Source: Ophiocordyceps camponoti-saundersi (nom. inval.)
Lineage: Eukaryota; Ascomycota; Sordariomycetes; Hypocreales; Ophiocordycipitaceae
Length of the DNA stretch: 64,000 bases
NCBI GenBank assembly: GCA_003339415.1
Contig: PDHQ01000063.1
Span: 62,001-126,000 of the forward strand
Reading direction: 5' to 3'
Of this stretch, positions 45,189-56,400 are shown in pieces; position 1 is the first letter of the stretch; each line of letters begins with the position of its first letter. The translations under genes and the position numbers were made by a program. The notes beneath the pieces are model-generated. The model saw only the letters and a program-made list of their open reading frames with translations, ran no database searches and was not told the DNA's origin.

Positions 45189-47858
45189 ATGTCTCGGTTC
45201 GCATTCATTTTGCTCATTGTCTACGTTGAAGCAATCGGCCGGACCTTTGCATCTATGCTACGTGATGCCGGTCATCGGGTGGCTATCTCTCACTGGAACC
45301 TCCAGTCTTCGTCCTTGATCCATGAGGATCTGAGCCAAGTCTCCCTTGCCGGCCATAATACCTCTAATTGGCATCATGTCGAAGCCTCGCGCTGTACCAT
45401 AATGGGCTGTCTCTTAGTATCGGGTATTTACAACGACTCGGATCTCTGGTACTCGGATAACCTCGACAAGCTGGACGGCAGCCAGTTCTCGGTGCCTTGG
45501 GTTTACAGGCATGAGTTTCCCCTGTCGCCTCAGCAGGGGCAGCACTACTTCATCGAGACGCACGGCATCACGTCCAAGGCAGACTTGTATCTGAATGGGA
45601 AGCAGATAGCGAGCTCAGAGACCCAGGCCGGGTCGTTTGGAGGGCATACATATGACATCACTGGCGTGGTCTCGCGTCTTAACGCTGTTGCCGTCGTGGC
45701 CCGTCCCGGTGACTTTAGGTACGATCTCATACAAGGGTTTGTCGACTGGAATCCGTCCCCGCCTGATAACTTGACGGGAGTCTGGCGCGATATTCACGTT
45801 AAGCAAACTGGTTCCGTGAGAATGGGCTCTGTAAGCGTTTCCATAGATGGGTTGTCGACGACTTCAGCTACGGTCATTTTGCGTGCAAAGGCTGAGAACC
45901 TCGAAGAGCACGAGGTTCGACTTCTGGTACTATCAAGGATCACGGACCCCTCTGGCCGAGACAGGTTCTTTCGCGCCGCCATGATTGATCTCCTCCCCAA
46001 TGGAAGCAGTCTCATCGAGCTCTCTCACAAAGTGAACAGGCCCAAGATATGGTGGCCGAGGCAATGGGGGGAACAGCCCCTTTACACGTCCGAGCTCGTC
46101 TTCTTGGTCGATTCCAAGGTCTCGGACTTGAAGCGCGAGACTTTTGGCATCCGAACAGTCACTTCCAGTCTCAACAAGTACAACGACACCATCTTCAAAG
46201 TGAATGGTCAGCCTTTCCAGGTCCTCGGCGGCGGCTATGCGCCCGATCAGTTTCTTCGATGGGACAAGGAGCGGTTCCTCACGATTGCAAGATACGTCCT
46301 CGACATGGGTCTCAACACCATCCGGCTCGAGGGCATGCTCGAGCATCCGGAGCTGTATGAGATTGCGGATGAGCTGGGTATCATGGTCATGGCTGGCTGG
46401 ACTTGCTGCTCCAAATGGGAAGCTTGGAAATATAATAGCGACTTGATGGACCTGAAACCCTTTCCATACTGGGTTGAAAGAGACTACGAGATTGCAGCTG
46501 CCAGCATGAGGCATGAAGCCGCGATGCTGCAGAAGCATCCCAGCATCCTTGCCTTTCTCGTCGGAAGCGACTGGTGGCCTGACGACCGCGCAACTGAGAT
46601 TTACGTCGAGACACTGCAAGGCGCTTCATGGCAGACGCCGATCATCGCCTCGGCGTCAAAGAGAGGATACCCGGAGATGTTAGGACCGAGCGGCTTGAAG
46701 ATGGAAGGGCCGTACGACTGGGTTCCGCCCAACTACTGGTTCGATATGGAAGACAGGCTGGGAGCTGCTTTCGGCTTCGGATCCGAGCTGGGATCCGGCG
46801 TGGGGACACCCGAGTATGGCAGTCTGACCAAGTTTCTCTCTCCGACGGACCTGGATGATCTCTGGATGCGGCCGGAAAGGAACCTGTTCCACATGTCTCC
46901 CAGCAGATCCCCCTTTGCGAATCGAAGCGTCTACAACCGAGCTCTCTTTGCGAGATACGGAAGGCCGAAATCGCTGAGAGACTACCTGCTGAAGAGCCAG
47001 ATGATGGACTATGAAGCAACTCGAAGCCAACATGAGGCCTACGCATCGCGATGGAATGCCGAACGGCCAGCCACCGGATCTATCTATTGGATGCTCAACA
47101 ATGCTTGGCCTTCACTTCACTGGAGTCTATTCGACTACGCGATGCACCCGGCAGGGGCCTACTATGGCGTAAAGACGGCGTGTAGACTCCAGCACGTCGT
47201 CTACGACTATGTCGATAGAAGCGTGTGGATCGTCAACCGCTCTCTCGATAGAAAAGGCGGACGAACGATTGCCGTCGATCTCATCGACTTGAATGGCACC
47301 AGCCTGTATCAAGACTCGTTCCGGATCTTGTCACACGCAAACACAGCAGCTAAAGTCGGCAGCGTATCTTCTGGGATGAAGCACGTAAACGACGTTGCTC
47401 TTCTGCGATTGCTTCTCTACGACGACCAAGGCAAGACGCTGAGTCGGAATGTATACTGGCTTTCGAAAGAGAACGACGCCCTGGATTGGGCTCGCTCGGC
47501 CTGGTATTTCACCCCCGTCAGCAAATACGCAGACTTGAGGCCTCTGTTGAACCAGGCTCAGATGGAGAACACCAGCAGGCAGGTGTCGTTCGCCATCAAT
47601 TCCAGCCGAGTAGATGAAGCCGGCCAAAGATGGACAAGCCTAGACATCGTGAACCGGTCACTTCTCCCGGCCTTCTTCATTCGAGTCCGTGTCATCAACG
47701 ACGACGACGAAGAAGACATCACCCCTGTATTTTGGTCGGAGAATTACGTGACGCTGTGGCCGTATGAGAGGCTGAGGATTGAAGTGCGCTTCATGGACAC
47801 GTCATTCACAGTAAGGGTCGGGGAGACGGAAATGCCGGATGCACGGTTGGGGGAGTAA
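45189..47858 (+). CDS. Secreted exo-beta-D-glucosaminidase, GH2
   Basis: Large GH2 glycosidase of the exo-beta-glucosaminidase (exochitosanase) subgroup, which releases glucosamine from chitosan ends. The start at 45189 gives a signal-like MSRFAFILLIVYVEAIGR and 889 residues, close to fungal Gls93-type enzymes. Domains in order: sugar-binding jelly roll (FETHGITSKADLYLNG-like), Ig-like domain, TIM barrel with GGGYAPDQFLRW, DMGLNTIRLEGM and MVMAGWTCCSKWE, then further sandwich domains. The proposed acid is Asp461 in LVGSDWWPD, where other GH2 have Asn-Glu, and the nucleophile is Glu533 in FGSELGSGVGTPE. The 72-residue spacing is the same as I recall for CsxA of Amycolatopsis (Asp469/Glu541). 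It follows the GH27 gene in tandem with a 550-nt gap. Confidence 0.85.
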   Translation: MSRFAFILLIVYVEAIGRTFASMLRDAGHRVAISHWNLQSSSLIHEDLSQVSLAGHNTSNWHHVEASRCTIMGCLLVSGIYNDSDLWYSDNLDKLDGSQFSVPWVYRHEFPLSPQQGQHYFIETHGITSKADLYLNGKQIASSETQAGSFGGHTYDITGVVSRLNAVAVVARPGDFRYDLIQGFVDWNPSPPDNLTGVWRDIHVKQTGSVRMGSVSVSIDGLSTTSATVILRAKAENLEEHEVRLLVLSRITDPSGRDRFFRAAMIDLLPNGSSLIELSHKVNRPKIWWPRQWGEQPLYTSELVFLVDSKVSDLKRETFGIRTVTSSLNKYNDTIFKVNGQPFQVLGGGYAPDQFLRWDKERFLTIARYVLDMGLNTIRLEGMLEHPELYEIADELGIMVMAGWTCCSKWEAWKYNSDLMDLKPFPYWVERDYEIAAASMRHEAAMLQKHPSILAFLVGSDWWPDDRATEIYVETLQGASWQTPIIASASKRGYPEMLGPSGLKMEGPYDWVPPNYWFDMEDRLGAAFGFGSELGSGVGTPEYGSLTKFLSPTDLDDLWMRPERNLFHMSPSRSPFANRSVYNRALFARYGRPKSLRDYLLKSQMMDYEATRSQHEAYASRWNAERPATGSIYWMLNNAWPSLHWSLFDYAMHPAGAYYGVKTACRLQHVVYDYVDRSVWIVNRSLDRKGGRTIAVDLIDLNGTSLYQDSFRILSHANTAAKVGSVSSGMKHVNDVALLRLLLYDDQGKTLSRNVYWLSKENDALDWARSAWYFTPVSKYADLRPLLNQAQMENTSRQVSFAINSSRVDEAGQRWTSLDIVNRSLLPAFFIRVRVINDDDEEDITPVFWSENYVTLWPYERLRIEVRFMDTSFTVRVGETEMPDARLGE

Positions 47859-47881
47859 AATTGGGGGGAGCATTCTCTCTT

Positions 47882-47912
<31 letters not shown>

Positions 47913-48709
47913 TATTATTTTACGTCACAGAGGGGGCTAGGGCCCCTCGCCTCCCGAGGGGCATAAAAAAGTTGGCAGATTTCGAAGCCATCGCGTATCT
48001 CCTGCAAGACCATTCTCTCTACCAATGACGAGCCCTGTTTGCATAATGAAGAGCGGGCGAATTTACAGGGTGCGTGACACTCGGATACAGGGTTGAACTG
48101 GCATGTGAGCCCACTGTAATTCATCTCTTGGCATTGCGTCGGCGGGGCGCAGAGATTTCCTCTGTTCTCTTCGCCTCGTCTCGTCACGGGGGGAAATTGC
48201 TTGCTATGATATTCGACGACGACGATGTCTTCATCACTCACAACCTCAACGTCTGGCTTCGCTCGCTCCTCTCTTATGTGAATCAATACATACATACATA
48301 CATACATATAGAAGCTTATGAGAGAAAAGAAGCGTTTACTCTCCTGACAATCTTGACTGCCGTCACCTCCGTCCGTCAGACCCCCTTCGCTCAGACTTCT
48401 GCAGACATCCATCCGTCAGGCACCAAACAAAAAAAAAACGACAGTCTCACCCAATTTTGTTCATACAGATATACCGCTGTACATACATACATACCTAGGT
48501 AGCATGGACCCTCCTGCTCGTGCACATACCCTTGTTCGTTTCACCCCCGTCTCCCCTCCCTCCTTCTCTCTTCTCAGCGATTATTAAATGGGCAGTGATA
48601 CCCCAACCCTCCTTCCCCCCAAATGAAGCAACTTCCCTCCCCCGTGCGGAGAGAAGAGATTTTTCAACCTCCCGAAAGACAGATCCAACCTGTCCTGAAT
48701 CGCCTGAAG
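47859..48709. other. Intergenic with (CT)n(GT)n
   Basis: No gene seen. (CT)n-(GT)n at about 47876-47912, (TACA)n at about 48286-48308, and a TACATA patch at about 48480-48494. An in-frame ATG at 48623 precedes the chosen GT32 start. Confidence 0.6.
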
Positions 48710-49825
48710 ATGAAGTCCTCTCTTCGCTTCCCCATCTTCATCCTCGCCGCCGTCCTCCTCTACTACAACCTTCCGGCCCTAATCCACTTCGGCGACTACG
48801 TGTCTCAGAACCACCCCTTTTCGGGTCAGAAGCTAGTCGAGCAAGACTTTACTCCCACGCCAAAGGAACTCGCCTGTCTTCACGGCCTCCCTCTCCCCGA
48901 CGAGGCTGGTACGACTTCAGCTGCAGCGACTGACGAAGCACCGATACCAAACGTCGTCAACTTCATATTCTTCCAGAGACTACCGCCTCGAAACAGTCAA
49001 GGAGACTTCGGCTTCCTCAGTTACCTCGCCGTCCGCAGCGCCATCGTCTCCCTGAAGCCTCAACGGCTGTACCTCCACTATGGCTTTTCGTCGCCTCCAT
49101 CTCCGCGACACCGCCCCGACAACAACGTCGACGGAGAAGCGAAATTCAAGCACCTCATCGTCAACAATCCATGGATCCGTCGGCTAGCGAAGCATGTCGA
49201 GCTCAAGCGATATACAAAGCCCATCGATAACTCCCTTCGGCATCAGGAGCACTTGGCCGACAAGGTACGGCTTGAGATTCTGCTGGAGCACGGAGGCATT
49301 TACCTTGATCTCGACGCCTTTGCGCTGCGGCCTTTTGCGAAAGCTCTCGAGCCCCCCTCGCCGCACGACGCTGTTCTGGGTTACGAGGGCGGTAATCGTG
49401 CCGGCATGTGCAACGCCGTCATCGCCGCGAGGCCCAACAGTACCTTCATCCGACGCTGGCTCGAGACGTATGACGGCGTTGATCTCAACAAAGAGTGGAA
49501 CTACCACAGCGTCATCCTCCCGATGGAGCTCGCCTCCCAGCATCCCGACGAGATTTGCCCGCTCCCTCCGGATGCGTTCTTGTGGCCTACCTGGACTTGG
49601 GGACACGTACGATGGATGCATGAGCCTCTGAGCAGCGACGAAGCCGAGCTCTGGCAAGGTCGCATACGAGATTTTGGCGGCAGCTTGTTCAAGAACCAGC
49701 TCGTGTATCATGCTTGGAGTCAGATGAGTAGAAGGCGATATCTCAACCGCCTTACTCCGGACATCATACGCAGAGAAGACACCCGGTTCAACCTTCTGAT
49801 GCGACGCTTTCTAGAGGAAGATTGA
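48710..49825 (+). CDS. GT32-type glycosyltransferase, type II membrane protein
   Basis: Predicted Golgi glycosyltransferase with a DXD sugar-nucleotide motif. Start at 48710 (MKSSLRFPIFILAAVLLYYN) gives a single N-terminal membrane anchor; 371 residues. The GT32/Gly_transf_sug core shows IPNVVNFIFFQ, SLKPQRLYLHYG, HLADKVRLEILLEHGGIYLD with D200-L-D202, NAVIAARPNSTFIRRWLETY and NQLVYHAWSQ. Related proteins add alpha-linked galactose, glucosamine or mannose to glycans; the donor and acceptor cannot be read from the sequence. It stands next to three glycosidases but is membrane-bound and unlikely to be part of the same external degradation. The C-terminus ends in a basic, non-transmembrane tail. 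Confidence 0.82.
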   Translation: MKSSLRFPIFILAAVLLYYNLPALIHFGDYVSQNHPFSGQKLVEQDFTPTPKELACLHGLPLPDEAGTTSAAATDEAPIPNVVNFIFFQRLPPRNSQGDFGFLSYLAVRSAIVSLKPQRLYLHYGFSSPPSPRHRPDNNVDGEAKFKHLIVNNPWIRRLAKHVELKRYTKPIDNSLRHQEHLADKVRLEILLEHGGIYLDLDAFALRPFAKALEPPSPHDAVLGYEGGNRAGMCNAVIAARPNSTFIRRWLETYDGVDLNKEWNYHSVILPMELASQHPDEICPLPPDAFLWPTWTWGHVRWMHEPLSSDEAELWQGRIRDFGGSLFKNQLVYHAWSQMSRRRYLNRLTPDIIRREDTRFNLLMRRFLEED

Positions 49826-50131
49826 TATGACGGCGGGATAGTAGTGCATTTCGGATATACCAGATCTGCGGTGGGAGACTTTCCGGGACTGGAGTAAAGC
49901 GTTGTGATTTAACTACCACCTTGATACCATGTAATATGCTTACTTTGCCAGAGTTCTTCTTCTTCTTGTTCTTCCTCTTCTTCTTCTTTTTCCTCTTCAC
50001 CAACTGCTGAATAGATGGGGCTTTATACATACTGTACATAGCTATGCTTGCAAATGATTAATGAGATGTGCTCTCAACATGCACATCAGCCAACTGATGA
50101 TGCCTCTCTCCCCACCAAAACCTCAACTTGG
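49826..50131. other. Short convergent intergenic region
   Basis: 306 nt with a CTT/TTC run at about 49957-50000; nothing else seen. Confidence 0.5.
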
Positions 50132-51523
50132 TCACAACACCTTCAAGCCCTTCTTCCAAACGCCGGCGACACCGTCCTTCTCCCACAGACAGTTCAAGCC
50201 CCCGGAAACATCCCCCCTGATCAAGACGCAATCAGCCCTCTTCCCCTCAGCCACAACGCCGCGATCAGGAAAGCCAAGCCTCTTAGCCGGGACCGAGGTC
50301 GCGCTCCTCAGCGCCTCTCTAACGGTCATCCCGCACTTTTCCACATACATGTCTAGCTCCATCCACATGCTCGGCCCGACAGCCGTCCCCTGCAGGCCGG
50401 CGACTGAGTCGGTGCCGGCCAGAATGTCCACCCCTTCGTCCTTGAAGCGCCTTAGCGTATCGCACGCGTAGCTTAACCGGGCATCTTCGGAGGCGCCCTT
50501 TAAAGGCGCCGTCATGATACCATGTGTGAAGTCGTCGATGACGCTGTTCTGAAGCGCCACGTCCGCGAACCGTTGTCGTCGCTGCTGCTCCTCCGCGGTG
50601 AGACTGGACAGGACGACGAGGGTGGGGATGACGAAGCTGCCCGTCTGCTTATATAGATTGAGGACTGGCTCGGACAGCGGCTTGTCGATGAAGGTATGCG
50701 TCAAGCCGTCAACCCCCGCCCGCAGGAGAAGCTCGGTGTTGTCTAGGCTCAGGGCGTGGCCGACGACGACGAGGCCTTGTCCGCGAGCGGCCTTGACAAC
50801 GGCTTCTTGAACCTCGGCGCTGGCGGGAGGGATTGCTCCGCTCGGAAGAGACAGACAGGTTCCGTCCTCTTGCATGAGCTTGATATAATCTGCTCCGTCC
50901 TTCTTTTGCTGCGTCACGAAGTCGGCCGCGTTTTCTGGCGTGACGTTGGGCCAAGAGTCGACGAATGCTCGTTGCTGGTATCTTGGTCAGTTCTTCCATC
51001 TTGAAGCTTCTATTCCCTGGTTTTTTTTCAACAAAGAAGAGAAACTCACCTCGTCGGAAGGGTTGGGGCCGAGGACGACCGGCTTCGGCCAACCCCCCTT
51101 TATCGTCGCAGCCCACAAGCAGCTCTTGAGATCGGCCATGGTCAAGTCCAGAGCGCCTTTCTCCGCCATCCTGTTGCCGTCGCTGACTTTCTGACGAAGC
51201 TGATGGATGATGTCGGGCGAGGAATGCATGTCGCAGCAGGTCGTGATTCCGCATCTCAGAGCTGATCGCAGGTTAAACGACACGTCGCGGCCCTTTGGCA
51301 GATGTCCGTCATGAGCATGCATGTGAGACTCGATCAGGCCTGGGAGGAGCGTGTGGTTGGTGCCATCGACCACGACGGCATTCGCCTCGTCTATAGGCGG
51401 GCCTCGTGAACCTTTGTGTACGGCAGCGATGAGGCCGGTTTCCGAGTCGAGGACGACGGAAGAGTCTGGATGCCATGACTCTCCGTCGAAAAGCAGGACC
51501 GAGCGAATTATAGTCACGGTCAT
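50132..51523 (-). CDS. Metal-dependent amidohydrolase (prolidase/imidazolonepropionase-like)
   Basis: Amidohydrolase-superfamily enzyme of 438 residues, cytosolic. Exons on the minus strand are 51523-51050 and 50974-50132 (75-nt intron, donor GTGAGT, acceptor ATACCAG). The metal site is complete. HxH is in LLPGLIESHMHAHDG. The carboxylated Lys is in GADYIKLMQEDG. One His is in LVVVGHALSLD and the next in VDGLTHTFIDK. The final Asp is in DILAGTDSVAG. The C-terminus GVVAEGKRADCVLIRGDVSG is the typical small beta-sandwich domain. This motif set is shared by Xaa-Pro dipeptidase-type amidohydrolases, imidazolonepropionase-like proteins and ochratoxinase-like amidases; the substrate cannot be decided. 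It converges on the GT32 gene. Confidence 0.85.
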
Positions 51524-53433
51524 TTTGCCAAGCTGGTCTTTTGTCGCCTACTTGACTTTAAGATGGACAAAAGATGAACCATGACTCTCTCCATGGGCTC
51601 TCCCTGGGGAGAAGAAACTGGGCTAAAGAAGAACAAACGAAGGATGATGAGTTAACCGTATCCGGCTATAGAGAAGAGAGAAAGAGGCCTAGCTCGTCTT
51701 CAGTCGCCGGTAGCGACGGGATAGCTCCCGAGCAAGCTTGTGTGTGCTACGGATTCTGTATGTAGATGCTATTAATAAGAATCTAAGACACTGGGGATAT
51801 GAGCTTATCCAGTTGTTCACAAGGGGACTGCCTAGGTTCGGGTACCCCCTTCGCCTATCATGTGTTTCAAGTAAACAAAAGCATGCATTCATACTGGCTT
51901 AACCCTACGTGAAGTTTACTTATATCGGCCAATAATGTCAGCGTATCTTATCGCGAGAGCCTGACGCGTCATAAGAGAAATGTCGTTGCGTTGGCCGAGG
52001 TGTCGTGAGTATTATTTCCTATAGCAGCTGCTATCTTGCTTTCTTACATATGACACACAGACACATACCTACATATCTGACCGAGGCTACTCTGCTTAGT
52101 ATGTATGAAGAAAATGTCGTCTTAGCAGCGTTGAGTATGTTTGTATGCATACATAATTACAGTCGCTCCTAGAAGACGTTTGTGTCGGTCATCGATGCTA
52201 ATGCAGTTGCGAACGACACATCTTCTCGTCCATGTCCAGCACCTATATACGGATTGCTATTGGATATACCTACATATATATATGCTTTCTCATTCCGCTC
52301 GAGAGATATCCTTATGATTATCTCACCTGGAACTGGGCCATTATTGCTCTCCAAGTATGTGATAACTATCTAGTTCTCAGTCTATGCAAGATGGCATGAC
52401 TTGCCAGTTATTTGCGGCAGTTCCCGCTTTCGCTATGAGCATATACATACCTATATATGTATATATATACATACATACATACATATGTACATACTCTATT
52501 CCAGTAGCCTCTTTAGAAGGGAGACTATGAAGAGTGGAAATATCAGGCTGATAAACCGAGCGTCGCGATTCGCTCATCGCCAGAGAGAGTTTTCCGAAAC
52601 CTCTTCGGCAATTCAAGCTTCTTCGATGCGGTCTAATCAAGATTGTGGGTTCGCAAGCGATAGCATTCCCGCTGCTCAGAGATCTGAGTCGATGTAACAT
52701 GGCATACATGGGAGCCGAGAATCATTTCCTTTATAGGCACTGCAAATAGCTATCGAACTCCCGGCAGATGGGGAAATTGTCCTTTGCCAATAATGATACT
52801 CGTGGAACTGCCATACTACATAGTAGGAAGTGGCATACATATAAATATACATACATATATGTATGAGTACATACAATCTATGATCCTCGTCCCAAAAAAG
52901 CCCTAGGTCCCGTCTTCGACTGCCGAGCTCCCTTTCATCCCTTGTGTGACGAGATCTGCCGAGCCGGACATGGCGTTAATAGTTTCATAGCTCTGACACG
53001 GAAGAGCCTAGCACACACATAAATACATACATATATGTATATGTATGTATGTATGTATGTATGTTGACTGACACGAATATGTGGACTAGACTATCGTTGA
53101 GAGGGCGCTTTCCCCAGCGGCAAAGATGGATGTGTGTCGTACATATGTACATACATACATACATACGGCTAGGATCGATGAATGACGACGACCTGGATCG
53201 GCACGAGAGATCGATTACAGGTAGATACATACATATATGTATACCATATATGCTACCTACTAGATATATATCGAGATGTGAAATGCTTGCTCACCTACAC
53301 GTTCATATGTACACGAGTAAGTGCGAACATATACACGCATATATATGCAAAGAGAATGTCCAGCAATGGACAGTCTGCAGATACTGGTTGCAGTTAATCC
53401 AACTTCTCATTGTAAATCCCACCAACACCAAAC
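51524..53433. repeat. 1.9-kb intergenic region with TACA/TATG microsatellites
   Basis: No gene seen. Tetranucleotide patches at about 52440-52492, 52845-52870, 53020-53062, 53140-53166 and 53225-53262, often with TACATA and TATGTA arms close enough to fold back. Marks the left border of the effector-like block. Confidence 0.7.
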
Positions 53434-56400
53434 ATGGCGGGTCGAAGCTTCATCCTCACCACGTTGGCAACAGTCCTCATCCTGTCCACGGGGATCAACC
53501 GCAGTCATGTTGCAGCCAACGAAGCTCTGAGTCCGCCGACGGCAGGGCTGGAGCTTGGCGCCGAACGTCGACCGGAACCTGAACCGGTATGACAGGACCT
53601 GTATCGGATCCCCTGACGGTGTCCTTGGATTAATCAAGTTCTTCAGGACTTCCACGAAGATCCCCAAGGCCTGTTGCATCCCTCACGCTTCGGACGCCCC
53701 GTCACCCGTATCCGTCCGGTTGCAGACCCTCGCATCTATGCCAATGTGAGACTTGGCCAGACTGACGGTGACTACCTTGACATGACTGGCGCGGGAAACG
53801 AGATGGCCGTTACTGTCCCATGGCAGGATGATAACGTCAACGCTGCTGTCGGCAATGAGCCAGATGATAGCTATGAAAGAGTCAACGATAATACTAGAGG
53901 CCCTGTCGCCGACGCCGCTGGCCGGCTGCCATCTGAGGAACCATACTATGCCAACGTTGCGCATCACAGGTAAGATCAACCTCAACCTTGTGGAATGAAC
54001 GGTCCGCTGAACGGTGGAAAGTGAGGGAACCAACACCCAAGCCAGAGGCCAGTCTCAACCTGACGAACCCTATTACGCCAACGTAGGGCCAAACGATCCA
54101 GACCGAGGACGAGCCGCTGCTGATATGAACGAAGTGACGGACGAGAGTCATGGTGCATTTGGTTCCGGAGCCCATGGCCGGAGACCGGAGAGTCCCAGCC
54201 AAAGTACTAACGGCCATTTCGTCGATGCTCCAGATTGGGCTTCTGATACCAGTGGAGAGTCTTTCTACTCTCAAGACACCGATGAAGAGCTTGAGGCATT
54301 TTCTAGCGATGATGAACCTTTTGAGCCTTACAGCGCCGATGCTAGATATCGGAAACCCGACTACGGTCGTTCTCAATCTTCCATCGACGACGATCTTCCT
54401 CAGGCAGGTGATTCCAGTCAAAGGCCCGAAACCAGCAGACCAGGAACCTCCAGTAGTTCAGATGCTTCCTACGAGGACGTCATGCCTCCGTCAGACCGTC
54501 CAGTTGCTGCCACTGAGGAAGGCCAACTCCAACAGAGTTATCACTCTCCGGATGGGGAAATGATATACAGGAATCGGTTGTATAGCGATTTGTACCACGA
54601 GGACGAATCGGCAACCGATTACGAATCCATCGCTGCGGCCTCTCCGAGATCAAGCAGCAGCGAGGGATATAGAGGATCAAGCCATGTATACGAGACTATC
54701 CCGCCACTTCTGCCGCAGCGGAACGCCGAAATGGGAGCGGCACTGGGGGAGGCAGGTCCAAGCGCCGCAGCGGAGGACGTCATCGAATACGTTTACCTCT
54801 GCAGCACGCGTAAAGTATCCGAGATCAAAGAGATGGGCGGCGTATTTCCGCGAGGATACAGGCCTCACGAGTCGCTCGCCGGGGCGGCAACAACGGAGTT
54901 CAACGTCGACTTTCAGTTCGACGAGTATTTTCACGGGCCAGGGCCAAAGTCGTACGTCGTGGCATACAGAGACTTGTCAGACGCCGCTCAGATGGCTGCA
55001 GACTGGCCAGCCGGTGGCAAAGTGCGCATCTGGAAGGTCAAGACGACGCCCAACATGTTTCCCGAGAGCAGCATTTCGGAACCTTCGGCGGCGGCGGTCG
55101 AGGGAGAGCGTTATCTGGCCTTTGGGGGAGTCCACAAGGGGCAGATGGCGGGATACTATAAGCTCTCCGGTCGAGAGCCCGCACAGCAGATCCAGGCGAT
55201 GCGCAATGGCGTTCCACCCAAGAGAGTCGGCGTCAAGTACGTCGAGAACCGCGGATACCGAGCTCAGCTGTACGGGAACGAGCGGCACGTGCTCGCCAGC
55301 GAGGTCACGGACGACAAGGTAGTCGAACTGAGGCGGACGCTGATGCTGCCGGCTTGTCGGGAGCGGTCCGGAGGTCCGAGTAAGCGGTCGGCTGAGAGTT
55401 GTGTCTGGCGCGAGGGTTTGAAAGACTTGGAGGGCGCGGAAGATGCCGACTCTTACGAGGCGGGGGACGATGACGTCTTGGACCTTTCGGGGGAGCGAAC
55501 GCCCGAGAACCCTGATGTCAAAGGTAAGGGGTCTGAAGCGAAGACATCTGAAGTTGACGATGGCATGAAACCCATGGACGGTGATGAAAAGTCCGATGGC
55601 AAGGTGTCCGAAGCCGATGATATGGGCCTTTGGGACGATGAGAGAAGCCCGGAAACTTCCAACGCCATGGTCAAGGACGGCGAAGCCATGGCAGAAGAAA
55701 GTGAAGTCATGGCAATTACTCAGTTCGAGAGGGGAGAACTGGAAGCGCTGGCGGATGGAATCGCATCCCAAGTCTTTACCAAGCTCGTAAAGCAACTCAA
55801 GCTCAAGCTCCCGAACACAGCCAAAGAAACGGCTCAAACAGCAAGCGGTCTGCGAAGACGACTCGCGCAAGTGGCATCCATCAAGACATTCTCGTCGTCT
55901 CGCATGGCCGGCGGCAGTCTCACGCTGGCAGCGGCGGTGACGACCTCGTACGTATACGACCTCATCAAAACTTGGCGTGATAAAGAAGCAACGCGTCTCG
56001 ATAAGATGGTCGTCAGCCTGGCTCTTGTTCCCATCGCCGGCTGCTCGGTAAAGGCCTTGTCGGATAGCCATCATGGAGCTGTGGGCTCGGTCAGCACTTC
56101 GCTGTGTTTCGTAGCCGATGCCTTGCTCTTTACGCCGTTGGCGCCGCTTGCTCTCTTCATTCACGCTGTCAGAGGTATCGTCGACCGTGTGGAGCAGCAG
56201 AGCATTGACTTTATCGTCAGACACCATGACGCCGGCTGGAAGAACTTCTACGACAATTTCGAGCGTCATCTTCGGTCTGAGAGCTACCGTTCCGGTGTGG
56301 TCAATCGGTACGCGACTGAGCTGTCTGTCCTCGCCTTTGACGCTTCAGAGCAGATCGGCATGTTGGCGGCGGGTGTGAAGATGGCGAACAGGACGAACAG

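Noticed and set aside
45933..46619. Antisense frame inside the GH2 gene
   Set aside because: Shadow of the GH2 exon; no family features.
54977..56269. Antisense 430-codon frame inside the enterotoxin-like gene
   Set aside because: Shadow of a GC-rich coding exon; no start or family features.
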